A stretch of DNA of 64,000 nucleotides. Origin: Microbacterium sp. Au-Mic1 (GTDB lineage Bacteria; Actinomycetota; Actinomycetes; Actinomycetales; Microbacteriaceae). The stretch spans positions 310,001-374,000 of the forward strand of contig NZ_JAJTTF010000001.1 of the NCBI RefSeq assembly GCF_021341785.1, given 5' to 3'. The position numbers and the translations under genes were made by a program. The notes under the pieces are model-generated. The model ran no database searches. It worked only from the letters and a program-made list of their open reading frames with translations, and was not told the DNA's origin. Shown here in pieces: positions 16,891-24,004 of the stretch (positions are counted from its first letter, which is position 1; each line of letters begins with the position of its first letter).

Positions 16891-17412
16891 ATGTGGATCC
16901 GGCGCGCTTTCTACTCCTGGCTGTTCCCGGCCGCCCTGGTGCTGCCGCTATGGCTGTTCATCGGCTGGGGCGTGTTCCAGGCCGGCGGATGGGCCTTCCT
17001 CTGGGTGCTGTTCGTCGCGCTGCCCTCCGTGCTGGTCGGGGAGGTCGCGCTGGGGCTGCTCGTGCGCGCACGTCCGACCGTCCGCGAGGAGCGCGCGGTC
17101 TCCTGGCGCGACGTCGTGGGGTTCGCTGTCTGGCACGCCCTCACGATCGCCCTCGGCTTCTTCCCGAAGGACGCGTTCGGCTGGCTCCTCACCGGCACGA
17201 TCGTCGCGTTCCTCGGCCTGTTCTGGTCGACTCTCCGGCAGCTCTGGAAGGACGTGGCGGAGCGCGGCAGGGCGGGCTTCGACGGCGACGCGATGCACGC
17301 CACGACGTACGGCGATCAGAGCGACGCCGTCCGGGAACGGGCGCGGCAGCACGCCGAGGTCATCGTCATCAGCGAGACGGGTCGCCCCGGGGACGGTCGT
17401 TCCGAGCACTGA
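16891..17412 (+). CDS. Small integral membrane protein of unknown function
   Basis: This 173-residue protein has four likely membrane segments: about residues 10-32, 35-58, 72-90 and 100-118. A basic/acidic soluble tail of about 50 residues follows. No enzyme motif was recognised. It lies between map (divergent) and the rplS promoter and is probably cytoplasmic-membrane bound with the tail inside. Confidence 0.7.
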   Translation: MWIRRAFYSWLFPAALVLPLWLFIGWGVFQAGGWAFLWVLFVALPSVLVGEVALGLLVRARPTVREERAVSWRDVVGFAVWHALTIALGFFPKDAFGWLLTGTIVAFLGLFWSTLRQLWKDVAERGRAGFDGDAMHATTYGDQSDAVRERARQHAEVIVISETGRPGDGRSEH

Positions 17413-17437
17413 GCCCGCCGTTCCGGCATCGGATCCC

Positions 17438-17469
17438 GTTTTGGTGCGGATCCGGATCCATGGCAGAAT
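17438..17469 (+). promoter_or_regulatory. Probable rplS promoter
   Basis: GTTTTGG and TGGCAGAATGG occur with the same spacing as upstream of rpsP (26 bp from the G of GTTT to CAGAAT). The shared element marks a likely growth-related promoter about 130 bp before rplS. Confidence 0.45.
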
Positions 17470-17600
17470 GGTTCCTTGTGCCGTGACCCGGTTCTGCCTC
17501 AGGGGAGCCCGCGGACGCCCAGCGCTCCGTTCGGCACACACCACACCTTCATCCCTTCCTACATGCATGCGACCTGAGGCGAGTGCAGAGAGAGACGATC

Positions 17601-17951
17601 ATGCAGATCCTCGACGTCGTCGATGCGGCTTCGCTCCGCTCCGACATCCCCGAGTTCTTCCCCGGCGACACCGTCAAGGTGCACGTCAACATCATCGAGG
17701 GCAGCCGCTCCCGTATCCAGGTCTTCCAGGGCGTCGTCATCGGCCGCTCGGGCGACGGCGTGCGCGAGACCTTCACGGTCCGCAAGATCAGCTTCCAGGT
17801 GGGCGTCGAGCGCACCTTCCCGGTGCACTCCCCGGTGATCGACCACATCGAGGTCGTCACCCGCGGTGACGTGCGCCGCGCCAAGCTGTACTACCTCCGC
17901 AACCTGCGCGGCAAGAAGGCGAAGATCAAGGAGAAGCGCGACGCGCGCTGA
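17601..17951 (+). CDS. rplS: 50S ribosomal protein L19
   Basis: This 116-residue L19 begins [19 protein letters not shown], with the characteristic [19 protein letters not shown] and the C-terminal basic [20 protein letters not shown]. It lies at the 30S-50S interface. The ATG at 17601 follows a purine-rich stretch, and a strong terminator follows the gene, so it is a single-gene unit here. Confidence 0.97.
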   Translation: MQILDVVDAASLRSDIPEFFPGDTVKVHVNIIEGSRSRIQVFQGVVIGRSGDGVRETFTVRKISFQVGVERTFPVHSPVIDHIEVVTRGDVRRAKLYYLRNLRGKKAKIKEKRDAR

Positions 17952-17965
17952 CCCGATCCGCTTTC

Positions 17966-18005
17966 GAACAAGCGCCCCGAGACACGGTTCTCGGGGCGCT
18001 TGTTC
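17966..18005 (+). terminator. rplS terminator
   Basis: GAACAAGCGCCCCGAGA and TCTCGGGGCGCTTGTTC form a 17-bp perfect stem across a 6-nt loop (cacggt), 14 bp after the rplS stop. Confidence 0.9.
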
Positions 18006-18070
18006 GTCTCCGGACATGAGAAGCTGGAAGGCGCCGTCAGCCGACGGCCGAGGTCTGTGAAGGATGGCGC

Positions 18071-18856
18071 ATGACGGAAGAGATCGCGGCGGCCGGAACC
18101 GCCGACGCGGTGCGGGAGCAGACGGCACCGCGACGACGCGGCTGGGTGATCTTCCTCCGCGACGTCGTCGTCATCCTGCTCATCGCGGTGCTGGTCTCCT
18201 TCCTCGTGAAGACCTTCGTCGTGCGCAGTTTCTACATCCCCTCCGGTTCGATGGAGAACACGCTGCTCGTCAAGGACCGGATCCTCGTCGATGAGATCAC
18301 CCCGCACTGGAACGGCTATCACCGCGGCGACGTCGTGGTCTTCAAGGATCCGGGTGGCTGGCTGCCGCCGGCGCCGCCGCAGCCGCCGCGATCCCCGCTG
18401 CTCGAGGCAGGGGAGTGGTTCCTCACCCTGATCGGGGTCGCCGCCCCCGACTCGGACGACCATCTCGTCAAGCGCCTCATCGGTCTGCCCGGCGACCATG
18501 TCGTGTGCTGCAACTCGCTGGGCCAGATCACCGTCAACGGCGCCCCGATCGATGAGTCGTCGTATCTCAAGCCGGGCGTGGGCGACGCGCGTGCCTCCAG
18601 CATCCCGTTCGATGTCACGGTGCCCAAGGGCGCCGTCTGGGTGCTCGGTGACAACCGCACCCGTTCCGAGGACTCCCGCTATCACCAGGATCAGCCCGGA
18701 GGCGGGTTCGTGCCGATGGGGAACATCGTCGGGCGTGCCTTCCTGACCACCTGGCCGTTCGACCGATTCGGCCTCATCGACGGCCACTACGCCGTGTTCA
18801 ACGGGGTGTCCACTCCGAAGCAGCAGGGGCGCCGTCGTGGCGGTCGTCGAGCCTAG
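18071..18856 (+). CDS. lepB: Signal peptidase I
   Basis: This 261-residue membrane-anchored serine protease cleaves signal peptides from exported proteins. It has a cytoplasmic N-terminus, one membrane helix at about residues 26-46 (VVVILLIAVLVSFLVKTFVV) and the nucleophile box SFYIPSGSMENTL. The catalytic lysine lies in LVKRLIGLPGD, and GDNRTRSEDSRYH is box E. An insertion of proline-rich sequence (WLPPAPPQPPRSP) lies between the boxes. It overlaps rnhB by 20 nt. Confidence 0.95.
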   Translation: MTEEIAAAGTADAVREQTAPRRRGWVIFLRDVVVILLIAVLVSFLVKTFVVRSFYIPSGSMENTLLVKDRILVDEITPHWNGYHRGDVVVFKDPGGWLPPAPPQPPRSPLLEAGEWFLTLIGVAAPDSDDHLVKRLIGLPGDHVVCCNSLGQITVNGAPIDESSYLKPGVGDARASSIPFDVTVPKGAVWVLGDNRTRSEDSRYHQDQPGGGFVPMGNIVGRAFLTTWPFDRFGLIDGHYAVFNGVSTPKQQGRRRGGRRA

Positions 18857-19496
18857 CCTCGTCCTCGAACGGCGACTGCTGCGAGAGCACCCGCATCTGA
18901 TCGCCCTGGACGAGGTGGGGCGGGGCGCGCTGGCGGGACCCGTGGCCGTGGGCGCGACGGTCGTCGATGCCGCGGCTGCACGTCGACGCGTGCCGCAGGG
19001 GCTGCGGGACTCGAAGCTCGTGCCGGAGAGGCGCCGGCCCGAGGTCGCCGAGCGCGCCGGTGCATGGGCGCCGGCGAACGCCGTGGGCTGGGCCTCGAGC
19101 GCGGAGATCGACGAGGTCGGCATCATGCGCGCGCTGGGACTCGCCGCATCCCGTGCGATCATCGCCGCCTGCGGGGACGCGTGGGAGGCGTCATCGGCGC
19201 TGGTGATCCTCGACGGCAACCACGACTACGTCTCGGCGGTGCACCCCGGCCGCCTGACCGTGCGCTCGATCATCAAGGCCGACCGCGACTGCGCCTCCGT
19301 GGCTGCCGCCTCGGTGCTGGCCAAGGTGGCCCGTGACGCTCTCATGGTCGACCTCGCCCCGGAGTTCCCCGACTACCAGTGGGATCGGAACAAGGGCTAC
19401 GCCAGCATCGAGCACCGCGAGGCGATCCGCCTGCGCGGTCTGACCCGCCACCACCGCTCATCCTGGGCGATCGCCGACGCGCCCACTCTGTTCTGA
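18837..19496 (+). CDS. rnhB: Ribonuclease HII
   Basis: This 219-residue RNase H fold enzyme removes ribonucleotides from DNA. Catalytic acids lie in IALDEVGRGALAGP (DEG region), LVILDGNHDY and SIIKADRDCASVAAASVLAKVARD. The GTG at 18837 lies inside lepB, a frequent overlap for this pair. The C-terminal QWDRNKGYASIEHREAI is typical. Confidence 0.95.
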   Translation: MAVVEPSLVLERRLLREHPHLIALDEVGRGALAGPVAVGATVVDAAAARRRVPQGLRDSKLVPERRRPEVAERAGAWAPANAVGWASSAEIDEVGIMRALGLAASRAIIAACGDAWEASSALVILDGNHDYVSAVHPGRLTVRSIIKADRDCASVAAASVLAKVARDALMVDLAPEFPDYQWDRNKGYASIEHREAIRLRGLTRHHRSSWAIADAPTLF

Positions 19497-19550
19497 CCGC
19501 GGCGCGAGGATGCGGCCTCGCGGATCCGGCTCTCGTAGGATGGGGGGATC

Positions 19551-19877
19551 ATGGATGACGACGCCTTCGACGACTACGACCGTGAGCTCGAACTCGCCCT
19601 GTACCGCGAGTACCGCGACGTCGTCCTGCAGTTCCAGTACGTGGTCGAGACCGAGCGCCGCTTCTATCTCGCCAACGAGGTCAACGTCGTGCGCCGGGAC
19701 ACCGAGCACGACTTCTACTTCGAAGTGTCCATGAACGACGTCTGGGTGTGGGACATCTATCGCGCCGACCGCTTCGTGAAGTCCGTGCGCGTCCTCACGT
19801 TCAAGGACGTGAACGTCGAGGAGCTGTCGCGCCGCGAGTTCGAGCTGCCGCAGGAGCTCTCGCTCGACGGCGAGTGA
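19551..19877 (+). CDS. DUF2469 family protein
   Basis: This 108-residue acidic protein (DDDAFDDYDRELELALYREY, YLANEVNVV, MNDVWVWDIYR) belongs to the DUF2469 family, found almost only in Actinobacteria and always near rnhB and yraN. Function is unknown. It has no membrane segment or catalytic motif. Confidence 0.88.
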   Translation: MDDDAFDDYDRELELALYREYRDVVLQFQYVVETERRFYLANEVNVVRRDTEHDFYFEVSMNDVWVWDIYRADRFVKSVRVLTFKDVNVEELSRREFELPQELSLDGE

Positions 19878-20023
19878 TGCGAGCGATGGCGCCGCGCGAT
19901 CGCGTCTGACGCGCCTGCCGCTCCGGGCGTGATCGTCCTCCCCAGGCGGATGATCCCGCCGATTGCGCACGGGTTGCGCGGACGGCGCTCCACGCCTGCA
20001 TGGCGGCGGCCAGGCTGTCGGTC

Positions 20024-20386
20024 ATGGCAGCCAAGGACGATCTCGGACGCGCGGGGGAGGACCGCGCCGCCGCGCACCTGACCCGACTCGGATACCGGAT
20101 CATCGACCGCAACTGGCGGTGCGATCAGGGCGAGCTCGACATCGTCGCGCAGCGCGGCGACGCGTTGGCGTTCGTCGAGGTGAAGACCCGGCGCACCCTC
20201 GACTACGGCCACCCGTTCGAGGCGATCGACGAGCGCAAACGACAGCGACTGTGGCGGCTCGTGCACGTGTGGGTGCGGGAGCACCCGATGGCGAGCAGGG
20301 GGCGGGCGCTGCGGCTCGAGGCCATCGGGATCGTGGGCGCGGACCCGGCGATCGGATCCCTCGAGCACCTGCAGGACCTGCGATGA
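20024..20386 (+). CDS. YraN/UPF0102 family predicted endonuclease-fold protein
   Basis: This roughly 120-residue protein has the PD-(D/E)XK-like core GRAGEDRAAAHLTRLGYRIIDRN, CDQGELDIVAQ and FVEVKTRR. The E, D and ExK residues match the nuclease fold. It precedes comM and dprA, with a 4-nt overlap into comM. An ATG at 20000 would add eight residues. The role is unknown; its genomic partners suggest DNA uptake or processing. Confidence 0.88.
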   Translation: MAAKDDLGRAGEDRAAAHLTRLGYRIIDRNWRCDQGELDIVAQRGDALAFVEVKTRRTLDYGHPFEAIDERKRQRLWRLVHVWVREHPMASRGRALRLEAIGIVGADPAIGSLEHLQDLR

Positions 20387-21912
20387 CCGCGCGCACCTGG
20401 GCGGTGGCCCTGACCGGGCTGAACGGGCACATGGTCGACGTCGAGGCCGACCTCTCCCAGCAGACCCCCGGGTTCGATCTCATCGGGCTGGCGGATCGCG
20501 CGCTCGGCGAGGCCGTGCGTCGCGTGCACAACGCCTGCCGCAACAGCGGTCTCGACCTGCCGCGGCGCAAGCTCACGGTGAACCTGTCACCTGCGAGCCT
20601 GCCCAAACACGGCTCGGCGTTCGACCTCGCTATCGCGATCGCGGCGTTCGGTACGACCGGGGCGCTCGACGAGGTCTCCCTCGCCCGCACCGTGCACCTC
20701 GGCGAACTCGGACTGGACGGGCGGCTGCGTCCGATTCCGGGCGTGCTGCCGGCCCTGCACGCGGCACGGGAGGCCGGCTTCGAGCGGGCGGTGGTGCCCG
20801 TGGCGAACGAGGCGGAGGCGCGACTGGTGCCGGGCCTCGACGTGCATGCTGCGGTGAGCCTCGCCCACGTGGCGCTGCTGCACGGCGCCGACCTCGCGGA
20901 CCTCGGCGAGCCGGAACCGGTGCTCGCCGCGGTCACGCCGGCGACGAGCGGCCCCGCGCCGGAGCTGGCGGATGTGATCGGGCAGGACGAGGCGGTCGCC
21001 GCCCTCGTGGCCGCGGCGGCGGGAGGGCACCATCTGCTCCTGTCCGGTCCGCCCGGTGCCGGCAAGACCATGCTCGCGCGCAGACTCGCGGGGATCCTGC
21101 CCGACCTCGACGAGGAACTGGCACTCGAGGCGGCGTCGATCCGCTCCTTGATGGGGGAGAACCTGACCCGGCTGGACCGGCGCCCGCCGTTCGTGGCGCC
21201 TCATCACAGCGCGTCGGTCGCGGCCATGATCGGGGGCGGATCCCGGGCGGCCCGGCCGGGTGCGATCGCCCGCGCACACGGTGGGCTGCTCTTCCTCGAC
21301 GAGGCGGCCGAGGCACCGGGCGGCGTCCTGGACGCACTCCGGCAGCCGCTGGAGGCGGGCATGATCGAGATCCATCGTGCGGAGTTCACCACGCGCTTCC
21401 CCGCGCGGTTCCAGCTCGTGTTGGCCACGAACCCGTGTCCGTGCGGGGTCTTCGGCGTGGTCGGTGAGGAGTGCATCTGCCCGCCCTCCGCGATCCGGCG
21501 CTATGCGGGGCGACTCTCCGGTCCGATTCGGGACCGGCTCGACATCGAGGTGCGGGTCGCCCGCGTCTCCGCCGCTCAGGTCAGCACGCAGGAGCGCGGC
21601 GCGCTCTCGACACTCGACGCACGAGGACAGGTCGAGGAGGCCCGCCACCGCGCGGCGCGGCGCTGGAAGGGCACGCCCTGGCGGCTCAACGCGCATGTGC
21701 CGGGGACATGGTTGCGGCAGGGCGACTTCCGGCTTCCGGTCGAGGCGCGTGCGCCCCTGGACCGCGCGCTGCAGCGCGGGGCGCTCACGCTGCGCGGATA
21801 CGACAGGGTTCTACGGCTGGCATGGTCGGTGGCCGATCTGGCAGGGGCGGATGCTCCCGGGCTCGACCATGTGGGGCGCGCCCTGTTCCTGAAGAAGGGG
21901 ATGACGGCATGA
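20383..21912 (+). CDS. comM: ComM/YifB family AAA+ Mg-chelatase-like ATPase
   Basis: This 509-residue protein has an N-terminal Lon-like domain (LTVNLSPASLPKHGSAFDLAIAIA), an AAA+ core and a C-terminal lid/Mg-chelatase domain. The core has Walker A LLLSGPPGAGKTM, Walker B LLFLDEAAE and the sensor ATNPCPCG. In Vibrio, ComM is a hexameric helicase that promotes branch migration during natural transformation. It overlaps both yraN (ATGA) and dprA (ATGA). The operon's competence logic is broken here because dprA is split by the prophage. Confidence 0.93.
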   Translation: MTARTWAVALTGLNGHMVDVEADLSQQTPGFDLIGLADRALGEAVRRVHNACRNSGLDLPRRKLTVNLSPASLPKHGSAFDLAIAIAAFGTTGALDEVSLARTVHLGELGLDGRLRPIPGVLPALHAAREAGFERAVVPVANEAEARLVPGLDVHAAVSLAHVALLHGADLADLGEPEPVLAAVTPATSGPAPELADVIGQDEAVAALVAAAAGGHHLLLSGPPGAGKTMLARRLAGILPDLDEELALEAASIRSLMGENLTRLDRRPPFVAPHHSASVAAMIGGGSRAARPGAIARAHGGLLFLDEAAEAPGGVLDALRQPLEAGMIEIHRAEFTTRFPARFQLVLATNPCPCGVFGVVGEECICPPSAIRRYAGRLSGPIRDRLDIEVRVARVSAAQVSTQERGALSTLDARGQVEEARHRAARRWKGTPWRLNAHVPGTWLRQGDFRLPVEARAPLDRALQRGALTLRGYDRVLRLAWSVADLAGADAPGLDHVGRALFLKKGMTA

Positions 21913-22754
21913 GCATGACGGAACGGGGCTCGACGGCGGCGAACGCGGCGGATGGGGCGAGGCGCGCACTCGGTGCCGCGGAGCTCGTGGCCCGGCTGCG
22001 CGCCGTGCGTGAGGACGAGCGCTTCCGCGAGGCGGCCGCCCGTGTCCGTCCCGATGCGGAACTGCCCGCGGTGCGGGACAGCATGATCTGGAGCCTCATC
22101 ACGGAGCCCGGCGATGGCGTCGCGGGCGCACTCGTGGCGGCGCTCGGAGCCGAGGAGGCGCTGGATGTCATGGCGAACGGCTACGGCGACGACGGGGCGG
22201 AGGACGAGGCTCGGCCCGCACGGGGAGCGCTGCGGGACGGGCGGCGCCGCTGGGCGCCCCGGCTCGACCCTCTGCTGCATCTCGGCGCGTTGCGCACCGC
22301 TGCGCGCATCGGTGCGACCCTGCTGCTGCCGGCTGACGCGGAGTGGCCGTCGTGCGCCGCAGACCTGGGCGCGCATGCTCCGCTCGCGCTGTGGCTGCGC
22401 GGAGATGCGGCGGTGCTGGCCAGCCACGGCGTCGCGCTCGTCGGCGCCAGGGCGTCCTCGAGCTACGGCGAGCACGTCGCGGGAGAACTGGCCGGGGAGC
22501 TCGCCGCCGAGGGGCGCGTGATCTTCTCCGGAGGGGCGTACGGGATCGACGGCACGGCGCACCGCGCAGCGCTTCGCGCCGGAGGGGAGACCGTGGCGGT
22601 GCTCGCGGGAGGAGTGGACCGGCCCTATCCGAGCGGGCATGCGCAGCTGTTCGAGCGGATCGTGTCGAGTGGTGCGCTGGTGACGGAGGTGGCTTGCGGC
22701 GTCGCGCCGACCAGATGGCGATTCCTGGCCGAGAAACGCAAGTTATATGTATGA
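21909..22754 (+). pseudogene. dprA: DprA, 5' portion interrupted by prophage
   Basis: DprA loads RecA onto incoming single-stranded DNA during transformation. Here the N-terminal region and most of the Rossmann fold are present (VALVGARASSSYGEHVA, VIFSGGAYGIDGTAHRAAL, VAVLAGGVDRPYPSGHAQL). The frame enters phage sequence inside the conserved R-W-R-F-L-x-R-N-R segment and stops after the foreign tail AEKRKLYV. The product would be 281 residues and lack the end of the DNA-binding fold. The rest of the gene is at 39014-39452. The reading frame is otherwise intact, which implies recent insertion. Confidence 0.93.
22721..22753 (+). other. attL: left host-prophage junction
   Basis: Host dprA (ATTCCTGGC) joins phage (CGAGAAACGCAAG...) here. 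Aligning this codon by codon with the right junction at 39012, positions G22728-C22729 are the only adjacent pair shared that also restores the DprA frame (F-L-A-R-N-R). GC is therefore the likely crossover dinucleotide. Confidence 0.8.
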
Positions 22755-22769
22755 GCGTTTGAGCGTCAA
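22742..22769 (-). promoter_or_regulatory. Candidate integrase promoter stranded at the left prophage end
   Basis: On the minus strand TTGACG (22769-22764) and TATAAC (22747-22742) are separated by 16 bp, near-consensus for a vegetative promoter. It points out of the phage. In the circular phage this reads across attP straight into the integrase gene; in the integrated form it reads antisense into dprA. Confidence 0.55.
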
Positions 22770-23087
22770 CTAGTCGCCGTCAGCCGTGTTGATCGGCCCC
22801 GTGTTTCCGCGGGCCAGCTCCTCAAGCTTCCGCGTCAAGCGATCGTTCTCCTCGCGGAGCGCGGAGAGGGTGCCGTTCGTTTGCTTGTCGATCTTCTGAA
22901 TCTGCTCACCCTGACGGCCCAGGGCATAGAACGTACCGCCCGCTGTGGTCGCTAGACCCAGGATCGTGATGAGCAGCGTAGCGAAGTCCTTGGCGCCCTC
23001 TGGCGCGAAGATCGCCATAGCGACCGCACCGAGCAGCCCGACTGCGGCCAGGCAAACGAACGTGATGAATACAGCGGTCTTGTTCAT
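22770..23087 (-). CDS. Probable holin: small protein with two membrane segments and charged tail
   Basis: This 105-residue protein starts MNKTAVFITFVCLAAVGLLG. Hydrophobic segments at about residues 5-27 and 36-56 are followed by a hydrophilic heptad-like tail (IQKIDKQTNG, LREENDRLTRKLEELA). Size, topology and its place at the end of the tail operon fit a class II holin. GGAAGG precedes the ATG, which overlaps the upstream stop (ATGA). No endolysin gene adjoins it, which is unusual, so the holin call rests on topology and position only. A longer in-frame reading up to 23432 is a shadow of the fibronectin gene. Confidence 0.6.
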   Translation of the reverse strand: MNKTAVFITFVCLAAVGLLGAVAMAIFAPEGAKDFATLLITILGLATTAGGTFYALGRQGEQIQKIDKQTNGTLSALREENDRLTRKLEELARGNTGPINTADGD

Positions 23088-23797
23088 CCGCATACCTTCC
23101 ATGTAGTGCCGTCCCAGGCCTTGAGCTGGCAGACCTTCCACTGAGTGCCGTCCCACGCTCGTAGGATCGTGGGCTGCCACGTGGTGCCGTTCCAATGCTT
23201 GAAGCCGGACAGAGTTGTTGCGTTGGTGATTGCGGAGGACGCGCTGTACCCGCGGGCGTTGTGCGCGTAAACCCTCCAGTAGTACTTGGTTCCCGGTGTC
23301 AGGCCGGAGACAACGGCGGTCGTCGCGCCAGCGCTCTGCGGGAAGTCGGTGTAGGTGCCGAAGGCCGGATCGGTTGAGCGGCGGAGCAACATCTGATCGA
23401 TGCTCGAACCGCCGTTGCCAGGGATCGTCCACGTCAGACGCATGGACGTCGGTCCAAGCTCAGATGCCACGGGCGCACCCGGCGTTGCGGGCACGGTCGA
23501 GCGGAACACAAAGTCCGTGAAGCTCGCGGCTCCACCGAGGCCGTAGGTGCCGGTGTTGTACTGCGAAATGGTGACGTTCTGAGAGGTCGTCACGGTCCAG
23601 GCACCGAGTAGGCGTGAGCCGAAGCCTGCGCCTAGGGAGACGGTGCCACCGACACCTACACCGTTGACGACACCGCCCCACTGATAACCGCCGTCGTTGG
23701 TTGCGGGGTCGGAGCAGCGTACCCACAACTCCACACGGTCCCAACCGTTATCTACGATGCTGAGCGTTCCTGCCGCTCCTACTGCGTGGTCTGCCAT
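23084..23797 (-). CDS. Fibronectin type III minor tail protein with Trp-rich C-terminal repeats
   Basis: This 237-residue protein has three parts. A beta-rich, glycine-rich N-terminal 100 residues comes first (GTVSLGAGFGSRLL). One FN3 domain follows at about residues 103-200 (PGAPVASELGPTSMRLTW through GTKYYWRVYAHNARGYS). A C-terminal array of three short repeats, WNGTTWQP, AWDGTQWKV and AWDGTTWKV, ends the protein. FN3 domains and W-D-G-T repeats are common in actinophage tail-tip and fibre proteins and probably bind cell-wall carbohydrate. It lies between a 63-residue gene and the holin-like gene. Confidence 0.8.
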   Translation of the reverse strand: MADHAVGAAGTLSIVDNGWDRVELWVRCSDPATNDGGYQWGGVVNGVGVGGTVSLGAGFGSRLLGAWTVTTSQNVTISQYNTGTYGLGGAASFTDFVFRSTVPATPGAPVASELGPTSMRLTWTIPGNGGSSIDQMLLRRSTDPAFGTYTDFPQSAGATTAVVSGLTPGTKYYWRVYAHNARGYSASSAITNATTLSGFKHWNGTTWQPTILRAWDGTQWKVCQLKAWDGTTWKVCG

Positions 23798-23801
23798 GCG
23801 C

Positions 23802-23993
23802 TTACACCGGCTGCGCCCATAGCGTGCCTACGACAAGGTTCGTCGTCGGCGCGGTCGCGCTCACACGGATGCGGCGCTTCTCCTGTGCGATGTAGTCACG
23901 GGTCTTGTTCTCTTCCGTGTCAATCGTGTTCAGTAGCGCGCTACCGGGCACTAGGTCCATGCCCTCGGCTAGCGCATCATCTCCAATGGCCAT
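23802..23993 (-). CDS. Small phage protein of unknown function
   Basis: This 63-residue protein (MAIGDDALAEGMDLVPGSAL, IAQEKRRIRVSATAP) has no recognised domain. It is packed between the large tail-tip protein and the FN3 protein, 4 bp before the latter, so it is probably a virion or tail-assembly component. Start ATG 23993 has AAGGAGG-type sequence upstream. Confidence 0.65.
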   Translation of the reverse strand: MAIGDDALAEGMDLVPGSALLNTIDTEENKTRDYIAQEKRRIRVSATAPTTNLVVGTLWAQPV

Positions 23994-24004
23994 GTTGTTC
24001 CTCC

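Noticed and set aside
23084..23432. Extended N-terminus for the holin-like gene (reading up to 23432)
   Set aside because: The extra 115 codons lie inside the fibronectin gene in another frame; ATG 23087 has its own ribosome-binding site and a 4-nt overlap.
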